From Acanthosepion esculentum (Eukaryota; Mollusca; Cephalopoda; Sepiida; Sepiidae), in assembly GCA_964036315.1 (NCBI GenBank), contig OZ038479.1, forward strand, positions 56,733,246 to 56,797,245: a stretch of 64,000 bases of DNA, in the 5' to 3' direction. The notes under the pieces are model-generated. The model had not been told where the DNA came from. It ran no database searches and saw nothing but the letters and a program-made list of their open reading frames with translations. Shown in pieces: positions 34,390-45,073 of this stretch; position 1 is the first letter of the stretch, and each line of letters opens with the position of its first letter. The position numbers were made by a program, and so were the translations under genes.

Positions 34390-35400
34390 CAAGAATCTTT
34401 GAATGACAACAGTTGATGTGTACCATCAAGATGATGGATATACTGTACTTTCTAAGCATTTTAACATTCCTAGATCAAAAATTCGGAGCATTATCAAGAA
34501 ACTTAAAACTCGTTGTGTTGAGAATAAGTAAAGAACTGGTAGAAAAATGGTTAATTTCTGAAAAGAATGAGAAAGAAAGATTTTAGAGATGTCTTGAAGA
34601 ATCCTCACTTAACTGCAAAGGATACTGTTAATGATGCACAGACAGCAGTGTTGAAAATGTATCAATGAAAACAGTCACTTGGTGCCTTCATTGAACAGGA
34701 CTTCAAGCTTTACATTAAAGGTAAACAGCCTCACTGAAAGAAAATTGAAACTTCAAGAGCCTGGAATGGTTTAGATTTATCTGAAGATAAAAAATTCATT
34801 GGGGCTAAAAGAAGACATGGCAGATGGTTATGCAGACCCTTTGCATGTTCAAATGGTCATGTACACAAAGTTTCCAGCAACTGTGATGGTTTGTGGAGTC
34901 TTGAGCAAAAAGGGAATTGTCTTGTCTCCTTTCTTCACTAAGAGCTTCAGGAGGCGTTGGGTGGGTTAGAGAGTGTGATCAAAGGAAGACTGTACACCAA
35001 TCAACAAGACTATGCACCATCTCATAAGGGCAGAACAACCCAAGAATGAATGAGTTACAAGATTCCATGATCATGTCACTCAAAACATATCACTACTTAG
35101 CTCTCTAAACCCGAATCCATTGTACTATTACATGTGGGGCATAGTCAAATGGCAAGCCAATCAATGCCCAATAACACTATAAAATCTCTGATGTCTGCTA
35201 TAACTAGCACACTGTCCAAAATGGATAAAGATCATCTGATTCGGCATGTCAACAAAACAGGCCACGTATTGAAGCAGTCATTAATGCTAACAGTAAAGAT
35301 TATTTGAGAAAAAAATATCACAAATAACGCTCTTTCATGACTTGTTACTAAATTCATGCATATATCCTCAAAGTTTCCATACAGGAGTAAAAACCATATA
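34390..35400 (+). pseudogene. Tc1-like transposon relic B
   Basis: Plus strand: a helix-turn-helix segment (YTVLSKHFNIPRSKIRSIIKKLK, near 34437-34505), a middle part in several frames, then DDE-domain wording (MYTKFPATVMVCGVLSKKGIV near 34860, YAPSHKGRTTQE near 35010, and a proline/asparagine-rich C-terminal block). Stops and frameshifts throughout show it is dead. Its 3' half matches relic A (7691-7930 and 9125-9620). Terminal repeats were not securely found. Confidence 0.7.
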
Positions 35401-36691
35401 ACTTCATTTTTTGTTATATAGAAATAAAATGTCGTTGCCGACACTTGAGTTAGAACATAGATCGCTAGTGGGTAAACACAGGCGATCCCATTATTGAATT
35501 ACATAGACTACGTGACCATAGAGGAAATGCTTATATGGGAGGTAGCATATATCTAATTGATCACATTTCTAGTCGATCCTCTATCACTATACGGATCGCT
35601 ATTCTCTATTCTATTCACTATACTATTTCGGATCACTATACACATTACTGTTTTAGCGAGTATTATTGAGCCAGTACTATTAGTGCAAGTGCTATTCAAA
35701 GGCGTCTGACACCACTATTGTTCACCAGTGTATTATAGTTGTAATCTATAATGACAAAGTATCTACTACAACGAGCATTACAAAAGTGACAACAAGTATT
35801 CGTTGGCAGCCCCAAAGTGGCAACGAATATTCGTTGACATCAGAATTTTTTTTTCATAAAATGTAATGTAATTCAGAGCAGTAAATTTACTATTGCAACA
35901 TAGAGAATCCAACTGCATAAGTTATTATTCATTACGAAATCAAAGAATGTGTAATTGCTTGTGGTTTCATAGTAATATAACACTCAAATGAGGCAACTGT
36001 TATCTGAAGTGAAAATAAAGGAAATGAAAGTATATAGTAATATATTGCTTCTGTAGAAGCAATATATTGCTATATACTCCTATTTGACTATTACTTTTGT
36101 TGCAGGAATGATTATTGTGTTTATGTATAAAACACATGTCTCCTGGTATATTTTTCCTGTAACAATTATTGTGGATTTAAATGTGAGTCAAGTAATAAAT
36201 GTGTAACGCAAAAAAGGATATAAAACAAATGACAACGTATGCCTTAACAAAACAAAAGTATTACACTTGCAATAAACCCAGAACGAGGAACGCATTTAAA
36301 GACTAATTACATAGAAATCATTTAAACTAAAGAATGTGTTTATATGTTTGAAGTTTGTGTAGGCCTATGTGATAGACCCGTGTGTGAAAGAGTACAAAAA
36401 GTCACAAGAGAAAAATACGACTTTGAAAATGAATGTACACCAGTGGGTGGCCCTATTTCCCATGTGCACGACTACATCTTATAGCTGAAGTTGTAAAAAA
36501 GGAAAGTGAGTGAGTAAGAATATGATTGCCTATTTATAGGTTTAAGGAGTCTCCTCTAGTGACAGTTTTTTTTAGTAAAGTCAAGTGGGGTAACCCACAT
36601 TGTTTATTTAACACTAGTGTTCATTGGAATGGCTGGCAAAACATAGGCTAATTAACAATGGATTCAAACTTTATAAAATGCTAAATAATAT
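35401..36691. other. 3' flank of Tc1 relic B and AT-rich sequence
   Basis: Bases 35930-36030 still match 9500-9600. The rest (35440-35860 and 36080-36690) carries no supported frame. No gene is recognised. Confidence 0.4.
36031..36076. repeat. 46-bp near-perfect palindrome
   Basis: Arms of 22 bp (tatatagtaatatattgcttct and complement, 21 of 22 paired) are separated by gt. It lies where the homology between Tc1 relics A and B ends, so it may be a rearranged transposon terminus. Confidence 0.85.
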
Positions 36692-37140
36692 TGTCGGAGT
36701 TAGCTCCTCCTTAATTCCCTAATTGTTCACTAGGGGCCTCTACACTATAAATACTGGGCAACTTCTTGCCTCGTTCTTTTCTCTACTTTGCATTTCAGCG
36801 GAAACATCTAAAAATGTAATCTCTCGTAGAAATCCGCGTTTTGCCCACTTGTGGGAAAACGCCGTGAAACACACATACACGCACGTACGAACATTCACCA
36901 AAATTCAAACTCTTTATGTTCACACGCAAACATAAATGTTGATGCCTGTGTCACTTGTAAATTTGTTGTTTAATACATATATTTGTTGACATATCTATAT
37001 CGATCTTGTTTGTCTTCTTTACATCTTCGGTTGGACTCAATTTGAATCTGCCATTTTCTTGTAGTTGGACCGTCTTCTAGCAGGAATAAACAGCACATAT
37101 TCCTAATTCAACAACACTGAAACCCACACGATCGTCTACA
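36692..37140 (+). mobile_element. Solo LTR, 449 bp
   Basis: Begins tgtcggagttagctcc and ends in …gtctaca, giving the TG…CA boundaries of an LTR, with a 4-bp duplication (atat) on both sides. Inside are a TATA box (ctataaatact near 36745) and a polyadenylation signal (aataaa near 37085) in the right order and spacing. No internal retroelement sequence is attached, so this is a solo LTR left by recombination, most likely of a Ty3/gypsy or similar element. Confidence 0.7.
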
Positions 37141-37230
37141 ATATGGATGTCGTTATCGTCACCATCACACACATACATACAGATCATATGACAAGCATAC
37201 ATTGGCTAATCTCTTCAAAACTAGCTCGCT

Positions 37231-37332
37231 GATTGGTCAATTCCGACCAATCAGATCGCCTGCACGCGAGGAATGATATTTCCCGCGCACTAAGCTGGGA
37301 GCCTGTCACGTGATACACCACCCTGTTATAAA
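37231..37332 (+). promoter_or_regulatory. Promoter-like cluster: CCAAT boxes, E-box, TATA
   Basis: Two inverted CCAAT boxes (gattggtc at 37231 and accaatcag at 37246) are followed by GC-rich sequence, a CACGTG E-box at 37307-37312 and TATAAA at 37327-37332. A pyrimidine-rich stretch follows, as in transcript starts. No downstream coding frame is evident, so it may drive an untranslated first exon or belong to a retroelement. Motifs of this size can occur by chance; their order and clustering are the argument. Confidence 0.45.
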
Positions 37333-38480
37333 CAAATCACGAAAGCCTTCTCTCTCCGTTTTCTCTTTCGTCTCCTTCCTTGCTGCTGATCTTCAAGAAC
37401 TCTCGTCTTGACCTTGCGGTCAGACGTTAAAAAACATTACCAACATTCACGCAAGTACAAACTCTTAACTCTTCTGAACTCTACCAACGTTTCCTAACAT
37501 GCAACAAGAACTTTATTCTTCTAAAACTACAGTTTAATAATTAATTCAACTTCGTGAGCTTCGGTACAAATATTTCTCAAATCTAAGAGACGTAACTCTA
37601 TCCAACCTTTAGCTTATATGCATGTACAATGTACATCAAAACAAATAAATTCAAATGTTATGTTTTGAACCATTAGGTTCTGTCTTGTATTTTTGCTATG
37701 TGTTATTTTACGTCAAATACAAATTGCATATTCCCATTCGTCAGCAACATTAAACCCATCATAGAATACAAAGTTCTCAATCTTATGCGTGAAATGGGAA
37801 ATCTTTCTTTAGAACTACAAAAATTGCAAAATTTCCATTTTTTTCACATTTTGCCCCCTTGTTGGAGAATGCGTTGTATGAACTAAGATATTTCTAGAAT
37901 GTTTAAATGTGTCAGAAGAATTTTGTTTCTTGGCTGCGTGATCTTTCATACATTCACAACAATAAAGAATACTCAATAGTCAATACAAAGCAAGACAAGA
38001 CATAGATGCAGTTTAAAACGAAACATACAATTTAGCATTATTTAACGAGAATCAATATAAGAAAGGTGTGTCATGCTCGTTACTGAGTTTGTAAGATTTG
38101 GTTTGTTTTATGGTTTCGATATATTTTGTATATGTCAAGGATAGTGTAACAGTCTGCAAGATTTTTGGCTAATTAGTGTTCATTAATTATGCAGAGTCAA
38201 TTGTGTTCGTGTTATATTTATATTATTAAGTGTTTAGTAACCGTAAGTTGTCTACCTTTGACTATATGCGTAAAATATGTTTGAAAGTCGTATTTACTTA
38301 TGTAGTGAAAGTTTACAATTCACTTTGGGTAAGTAAAGTCTTGTGAGTTTCGAAGTTCAATGTAATCACAGAGTAATGTTGAAATTGAGTTTTGGGTGAG
38401 TCAGTTGAATTGCTTGCGCGGGAAATTACGATTGCGAGTTTCATGGATTCGTTTAGCAAATCTCTGTGATCGCTGGACTG
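37333..38480. other. Possible untranslated leader, then AT-rich sequence
   Basis: After the promoter-like cluster, 37340-37620 has CAAC/CTCTT-rich leader-like composition. The short frame at 37698-37886 has no recognisable domain. Nothing is identified to 38390. Confidence 0.3.
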
Positions 38481-38482
38481 AC

Positions 38483-38702
38483 AGTATTTATCACCCCCCT
38501 ACAGGGGTGAATGTGGCACAAGGCCGGATTAACGGGGGTAGTCCGAGCCCGTAGGCTCGGCCAAAAATATGCCCTTTAGAACCCGCCTAGACGGTTCCAG
38601 GAACTGTCTACCACCCCGGACGAAACTTTGCCCTGCGGCAAAGCTTCGTCCGAGTTCCTCAACGCCGAGGCGGAGAGTTCGACATCAATAAGCAGTCTGA
38701 CT
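38483..38702. other. GC-rich cassette of four hairpins between 15-bp direct repeats
   Basis: Four stem-loops lie side by side: caccc(c)/ggggtg (38492-38509), ccgagcc/ggctcgg with a 4-base loop (38543-38560), agacggttcc/ggaactgtct (38589-38609) and ggacgaa-a-ctttgcc/ggcaaag-c-ttcgtcc (38618-38651). The cassette is much GC-richer than its flanks. Nearly identical 15-mers, gatcgctggactgac (38468-38482) and gatcgccggactgac (38703-38717), border it, so it looks inserted. No family is recognised; it could be a small structured-RNA-derived or non-autonomous element. Confidence 0.65.
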
Positions 38703-38740
38703 GATCGCCGGACTGACTAATTTGGTCGGTTGAAATTCTT

Positions 38741-38900
38741 CCTTATATAAGGTTTTAGAAGTCAGGATCGGCTCGAACAAGTTTTAGAGCAATTTAGTTT
38801 TTGCACGTGAAGTTTTGAATTAATGATCTGCGAACCAATAGGATTGTCTGTTTTACACATTCAAGTTTTGATTGGTCGAGTTAATTTGTGTAGGCGTGCA
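38741..38900 (+). promoter_or_regulatory. Possible promoter elements
   Basis: A palindromic ccttatataagg (38741-38752) could act as a TATA box. CCAAT-type words (gaaccaatagg near 38837, ttgattggtcg near 38870) follow. No gene can be attached, and the order is not classical for either strand. Confidence 0.25.
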
Positions 38901-38989
38901 AAATAGAATGTTCTATTGCTAGGGGTGATTAGGTGGAATGGAAGAGTCTATACCATGAAAAGATTTCTTGAGTCATTTACACTGGCCAA

Positions 38990-39960
38990 TTTTACTTTTA
39001 AATGAAAGATCATATTGTTTGCTTTCAGAAAATACCTAGTTTCATTGGGTTCAGATAAACTTTCCTTGGTATTTTGTTCAGATGATAAATCATTTTTTTT
39101 ATTTTACCTACTTTTACCCCAATAAAAATATGAAAATCCATTTTTTTCCGAGAAAATAGGCTGTGACTTTTACTATGTTTGATTATTTTTACTGGGGATG
39201 TAAATTTTTTATAATCGATCTGAATTGACTTTATTTGGAGGGGTCTATATGGGCCCTCAAACAGCAGTGCAGCACTTGTATCTTAATTATTTATTTTTTT
39301 TATAGTATTCATAATTTCTCCAGATAGTATAAACAAACTTATGGTGAAAGCTACAGTACTAAAAACACAAGAAAAACACAAAAAAATTGGAATGCTGAAA
39401 TTTTTTTTTACTTTAATTATTACAAGGTACTACTTAAGCAAGTCCACTTAAAAAAATGTCCATTCTGTCCATCCGTATGAGAACTCGAACCTCACGTCAG
39501 CTGTCAATAATTTATAAACGTCATCATGCAGCAGTTGTCAATCGCCAGCGATGTTAAGATCGACTCCCTTTTATTTTAAACAACATTTTTCTACGAAGAA
39601 AGTAAGTAAAAGTTTCTTTCAAAATATTTTAAATAAACTTTAAATTTTCTAATTTTCTTTGAATAAATTTTGAAAAACGTATGATTAAATTTTTAAACGA
39701 TTTTTAAACGAAGAATTTAACTTATTTTTCAAAATTAAAAAAAATGGCTGATATCGATTTTTTTTCGATATTTCGTAAACAAGATTTTTAACTAAAATTT
39801 AGGACATGCTAAAAATGATTAAAAAATTTCCAAAAATATTAAAAAAATACTTTAGTGTTTCTTCTCAATAATGAAATATACATTTAACACGAAGAAATTT
39901 TTTTCATTAATTTTCAGGCCGTTCTTGTCATGTTATCGATTTTCATGAAGGTCAGGATAA
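38990..39960 (-). repeat. Repeat block E, reversed copy of 21330-22300
   Basis: Starts with aaatgaaagatcat and ctttcagaaaatacctagtttcattgg (matching 22208-22250 reversed) and ends at cttgtcatgttatcgatttt (matching 21340-21370 reversed). It includes the cgtcagctgtcaataattta region that pairs with 21800-21760. Order and length are preserved. Confidence 0.85.
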
Positions 39961-39984
39961 ACTAGCCTACCAAATTTCTATCTT

Positions 39985-41260
39985 CTTTTTTGCTGTGTGA
40001 AAAACATTAATTTAGAAATTCTTGTAAAAATCAAATAATAATTGTCGGATTTTAATGAAACTTTCAGACTTATTCACAAATGAATGAAATTATTTTAGAA
40101 ATGTTTTCTTTATTTTGAAAATCTTGGTAAAAATATTTTTCTTTTTGAATGTTACTCCCACATTTAATTTTATGAAATTTGAAAAAAAAATCAAATTTTT
40201 AAGGCTTAATGTTTGTATTAGTTAAGTAGAACACATTGAAGAATTTAAATTATCATTTTTAAAAAAATGATATGCTCAGAATCATAAAATAAAAATGTAA
40301 TAAAACTAAAATATTATTTAATTAGAAAAGCCTTTAATTGCTTTTATGAATAAGATATATTAAGGATACTATAAAAAAAAGTTTTTTTTTATGAATAATG
40401 AATTTTTACAAGAATTGTTTGCATTTTTTAGTTAGAATAATTTATAAAGTTTTATTCCTTTACAGTTCTGTAGTAATTTGTGCTTGTTAGATGATATTGT
40501 TATTAAGTATAAAATGTATTTACTAATCATAAATCAAAAAGCTTATTAAAATTTAGTGAGCCCCCACCATTTTAAAAACAATTTTGAATTTTTTTGTATG
40601 TGTATAGATATCCATACATAGCATTATCAGAAAATAAGAGCAATAACTATAGGAAATTTAAAACCAAAGTATCTAAAATTCAATAAAACATTAGATTATA
40701 TTATAGGAAATATTTTCCTAAATTTTTAAGATTACTGAGTACTTTAAAATTATATGATAAAAGGCGTGTATGTTATATTTTTCAGTTATTTTTTACAGAT
40801 ATATCTACTGTAGAAAAACATTATATAGACCTTCTATCTGTCATCCAAGCTGTCAACACTTTAAATAAACACTTTAAATAAAACAACTACTGCCATGTTA
40901 AAATATATTACTGCGATATTTTAAACTTTGTTTCAAATCAGATTAATTAAACATTAAATCAAGTAATATACATCAAATAAATTTTCAGAAAAGTATATTT
41001 TATTTTTGGAAGATTTTCTAATAAAGAGAATTACATTGTGTTGAATGATGGCAAAAAATGGCACTAAAGTCAGTTATTTTAGAAAAAAAACTCTTTCCAG
41101 TAAATTTAAATTAGTTTTGTAATTGAAGCAAATTATTTTGCTTACTGGAAATGTTAAATTTAATCTATTAGCTTGAAATTAAAATAAAAGCTTCAAGAAA
41201 GATTTTTCCTTTATGAAATTTCATTTTAAACCTTAGATATCATGAATCTGCGGAGTACCT
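39985..41260 (-). repeat. AT-rich blocks R, B and A, reversed
   Basis: In order: end of R (40020-40110), tttactaatcat (40520), acattagattatattatagg (40690), block B (40930-41000) and block A (41110-41215), i.e. the reverse of 19545-21180. It is continuous with block E in mirror image of the left side. No coding frame is present. Confidence 0.75.
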
Positions 41261-41269
41261 ATTTTAAAG

Positions 41270-41849
41270 AGGACAAAATATTTTTAACTTGATGGAGTTA
41301 TGAAAATTTTGCTGAAATGTTTTTAGGCAAAAAAACTTATTCTTTAAGTTGAGCCACATCAACTCTTCAAGTTGTCTCTTCTACAGGTAAATATATATTA
41401 AGAATCCATGATTTGTTACATTTTAATAATTTACATTGTAAAATAATTTTGAATTATAGAGTCCATATCAAATCGACAAGGGTCTGGCCATCACAAATTC
41501 AGATTTATTTTTTCAAAATTAGCTTCACAATAGGAAATGAATGGTACCTATTTTACATCTCTAGGTCAAAGGGTTCCCAAGATATGACCGTTGCCCCGTC
41601 CTAAGTATGATGATAAACTACATCCGCTTCCTGGGTAAGATGATAAACTACGTCCAACAGCAAGGCCTCTGATCAGGAGGTTTTAAGGAGCGTGGAACCA
41701 CCTCTTAATTGCTGGTGTTCCCAGGTCCACCCTGACTTGGGGTGGTAGCACCTAGCTATGGGCAAATATTTAACCCCTAAACTGGGGCCAAAACACTATG
41801 AAAGTGTAAAAATAAGGTTTAATACCAAAAATACTTTGTAAAAAAAGTT
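41270..41849. other. Unassigned stretch with a balanced-composition segment
   Basis: Bases 41560-41760 are less AT-rich and contain gatgataaacta(c) twice (41609 and 41640), but no recognised gene. Confidence 0.35.
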
Positions 41850-42035
41850 ATTACCAGCAATAAGTTTTTGAAGAAAAAATTATTACCAGCAATGCATTTT
41901 TGAAAAAATACATTACCAGCTATACATTTTTGAAAAAAAATTACAGGCAATACATTTTTGAAGAAAAAATATTACCAGAAATAGATTTTTGAAAGAAAAA
42001 ATTTTACCAGCTATACATTTGAAAAAAAAAAAATC
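41850..42035 (+). repeat. About 31-bp tandem repeat, six units
   Basis: The word attaccagcaatacatttttg with A-rich spacers recurs at about 41850, 41882, 41912, 41940, 41971 and 42003. The units differ by small indels in the A runs. Confidence 0.85.
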
Positions 42036-43180
42036 TTGTCGACATTAAATAACCGATTGAGGATGATACGCCATAAAAGAAACAAAACAAACAAAAATAT
42101 GACATTGCCAAAAAAGTGAATTTTGGAAGAAACTTTCAAAGTTTAAATATCAATATCTCAGTTGTTTTTTCACCTATAAAGCTAAATTATATGTCATTTT
42201 AAAGTACTTGGATAGATCTAAACAATTATCTATTTTTTTGTTTAAAGGTTAAATAAGGTAATTTGACCTTTAATTTCTCAAAAAGCGTCTGTTTAACTTT
42301 TTTAAAATTTGACAAGTAATTTAGCTGCCTTCTGGCAAGATCTATACAAAATTTTGTGATGGACTTTTGACTGTGGCTTGAGTTAAAAGAATATTACTGA
42401 GTTGACATTTTGACATTTGCCACTATATGCTAACATTTTCATTTCTTCCAATATGGCCAAGTTGTATATCTTCAGAAAGCTCTTTAAATGATGATTAATA
42501 TTTATATAAGAACTATAATCCAAAAACCAACAGAATTTGTGTTATTTATAGTTAAATGTTGACCAGTTTGGTGGGAAATAAATTTATTTTTGGTTTTGTT
42601 TACATTTTTATTATACAACAAGTAGATTTTTATATGAAAAAGTGACATAATGAAAATAATTATTTGAAAAAGTGTCATGAATTAATGTTAAGATAAAATA
42701 ATATGAAAATATGCAACAAATGAGCTTAATTAGTTGATACACATTGATTTTATATCAGAATTTTCTTATTAATGACACAAAGATTTTTTTCAATGTGTTA
42801 ATATCCTGTTCTAATATTTAATTCATACCAACAAACTAAGAATTGCTAGTTTGAAATCACCATCTTGATTTATACAACTTGTGAAAAATATTTTATTACT
42901 TGATATTTGAAACTGATTCCTCACTCTCTGCTCCTTAAAGAAAAAAAACTTCTTTGTGGAAATAAGAATCTCTAAAGAATAATATTTTAGACATTTTAAA
43001 TTATTTCAGAAAAAATACCAGTGAACTAGAATACTGTATCAACTAAAAAGGAAATTATTTAACATGAACTTATTGATTTTTCTATTGATCTTACCTGCTT
43101 ACAGCATTATTGTGTCCCTGCGCTGATCTTAAATGACATTAATAGATAGCTAAATGTATCTGTACATGTATATACTGATT
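42036..43180. other. AT-rich region, no gene seen
   Basis: No frame of note. It lies between the reversed repeat blocks and the zinc-finger leader, and no partner was found elsewhere in the window. Confidence 0.4.
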
Positions 43181-43184
43181 TTTA

Positions 43185-43855
43185 ATGTATTTTCACTGTC
43201 TCTGTTAAAATATGTTTTATTATTTTTTCTTCACAGATGTTTTGGCTTAACAGAAAAATATGATACTTATAAAAACTGTTATTCTTGGGAATTTAAATGA
43301 AAGGAAACCAGACTCTTCACTTTCCATCAAGTACTGAGAAATATATCCTGCAATATTCATGTAAAAGTTCTGTATATACATTTTAAAAAGTATCAAAGTG
43401 AGCATTAACTTGCAAAAAAAAAAAATTACTTTGAAATGTGTGGTTTGTCATTTCTGTAGAGTCTTATTGTTACATAGGAGTAAAAATTTGAAAGAAGAAT
43501 TAGAGAGATGCCATGTCCTCCTGAAGTTTGCAAACCTTTGTTATGATTTAGATTTTGTACACTCTATGGAAAAACACTAGAAACAAACCATATACTTTTA
43601 TCTTTGGTGTATCTATATTTTCATAGAACACTATACAAACATGCACCACAGAGAAACCATATTCTTATTATGTTTGTGGATCTGCATTTTTTTGGAAGTG
43701 ATATTTGATGTGCCATGTGTGAACACATACTGACATATTCTTGGGAAGTTTATGGAATTGCATTTTCAATTAAGTCAATTTTGAGGGAGTATATGTGAAT
43801 ATGGACTTGAGAGAAACCATATTTTTGCAAAGTTCATGGATTATAGTTTTTAAAC
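43185..43855 (+). pseudogene. Zinc-finger leader exon region and decayed first fingers
   Basis: Bases 43185-43600 match 62690-63060 nearly word for word, and match 15380-15530 reversed. Two acceptor-like sites are shared: ttcttcacag ending 43236 and tttctgtag ending 43459. From 43630 three finger units are recognisable by their linker and ligand wording but contain stops and shifts (for example tggaagtgatatttgatg). The array's original 5' end is therefore lost as coding sequence. Confidence 0.75.
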
Positions 43856-44737
43856 ATGTCACATTTAGAGTGCCATATGCAAACATTTAGTGGAGAGAAT
43901 CCATCCTCTTGTGAAGTTTGTGGATCTGCTTTTTCAAAGAAGTCACATTTGAAGGACCACATGCGAACACACACTGGAGAGAAACCATATTCTTGTGAGA
44001 TTTGTGGATTTGCATTTTCAAGGAAGTCAGATTTGAAGCGCCATATGCAAACACATACTAGAGAAAAACCGTATACTTGTGAAGTTTGTGGATCTGCATT
44101 TTCACGGAAGTCAAATTTGAAGGACCATATGCGAACGCACACTGGAGAGAAACCATATTGTTGTGAAGTTTGTGGATCTGCATTTTCACTTAAGTCAAAT
44201 TTGAAACTCCACATGCGAATACACACTGGAGAGAAACCATATTCTTGTGAAGTTTGTGGATTTGGATTTTCATTTAAGTCAAGTTTGAAGCACCATATGC
44301 AAATGCACACTGGAGAAAAACCATATTGTTGTAAAGTTTCCCCATCTGTATTTTCATTTATGTCATGTTTGGAGCGCCATATGCGAACACACACTGGAGA
44401 AAAACCATATTCTTGTGAAGTTTGTGTGTCTGTATTTTTATTGAAGTCAATTTTGAAACTTCATATGCGAACACACACTGGAGAGAAACCATATTCTTGT
44501 GAAGTTTGTGGATTTGGATTTTCATTTAAATCAAGTTTGAAAGACCATACACGAACACACACTGGAGAGAAACCATTTTCTTGTGAAATTTGTGGATCTG
44601 CATTTTCACAGAAGTCAAATTTTAACATCCATATGCGGACACACACTAGAGAGAAACCATATAGTTGTGAACTTTGTGTATCTTCATTTTCTTGGAAGTC
44701 ACATTTGGAGCTCCATATGCAAACACATACAGTATAG
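43856..44737 (+). CDS. C2H2 zinc-finger protein, 11 finger units (5' part decayed)
   Basis: A 293-codon frame from ATG 43856 to a stop at 44737, made of 28-residue finger units joined by [13 protein letters not shown] linkers. Nine units keep all four zinc ligands. The first is partial (its last His is Phe), and unit 7 has Ser for the second Cys (CCKVSPSVF). Units 6 and 9 share the rare start CEVCGFGFSFKSSLK, a sign of internal duplication. No other domain is present. The gene probably encoded a longer protein once, since decayed fingers precede it. It could still be expressed from ATG 43856 or from a spliced leader. The 179-bp array begins about 250 bases downstream. Confidence 0.65.
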   Translation: MSHLECHMQTFSGENPSSCEVCGSAFSKKSHLKDHMRTHTGEKPYSCEICGFAFSRKSDLKRHMQTHTREKPYTCEVCGSAFSRKSNLKDHMRTHTGEKPYCCEVCGSAFSLKSNLKLHMRIHTGEKPYSCEVCGFGFSFKSSLKHHMQMHTGEKPYCCKVSPSVFSFMSCLERHMRTHTGEKPYSCEVCVSVFLLKSILKLHMRTHTGEKPYSCEVCGFGFSFKSSLKDHTRTHTGEKPFSCEICGSAFSQKSNFNIHMRTHTREKPYSCELCVSSFSWKSHLELHMQTHTV

Positions 44738-44944
44738 AAAACATTCTATGTGAATTTCGTAAATGTTTGTAAAAAGTAATATACTTTATATTAAAATCTC
44801 TATTTTCATCTGATTAATTCAAATATCAGTCTCTTTCGGATGTTATTTTCGTAAGTTAAATTGATTTTGAGATTAACCCGTGTCACATATTTAAAATGTT
44901 GATTCACTGATTTTTATGTGCAGCTGTTAATTTTATTCTGATTG

Positions 44945-45073
44945 TCAATGAAACAAGATATAAAAGATATTTAGTTTTTGATTTCTTAACTTCCCATCAT
45001 CTAAATATTCAATATGACCAGCAATAAAGAATCCTAAAGCAAACAGAGCAAAAGTAAATAAACGTATTTGCAT
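44945..45073 (-). other. Diverged left-edge unit, 42-codon frame
   Basis: The same start as the other units (MQIRLFTFALFALGFFIAG, then HIEYLDDGK) continues into a diverged tail (LRNQKLNIFYILFH) before a stop. The tail aligns without gaps for about 43 bases to the common unit at perhaps 70% identity, and the frame stays open over that stretch. Confidence 0.4.

Noticed and set aside
38483..38702. Fragment of rRNA or a snRNA
   Set aside because: The hairpins and composition raised the idea, but no conserved rRNA or snRNA segment is recognised.
43834..44646. Minus-strand 186- and 61-codon frames at the second finger array
   Set aside because: The same antisense shadow as at 13.5-15.2 kb; the plus strand carries the conserved Cys2His2 pattern.
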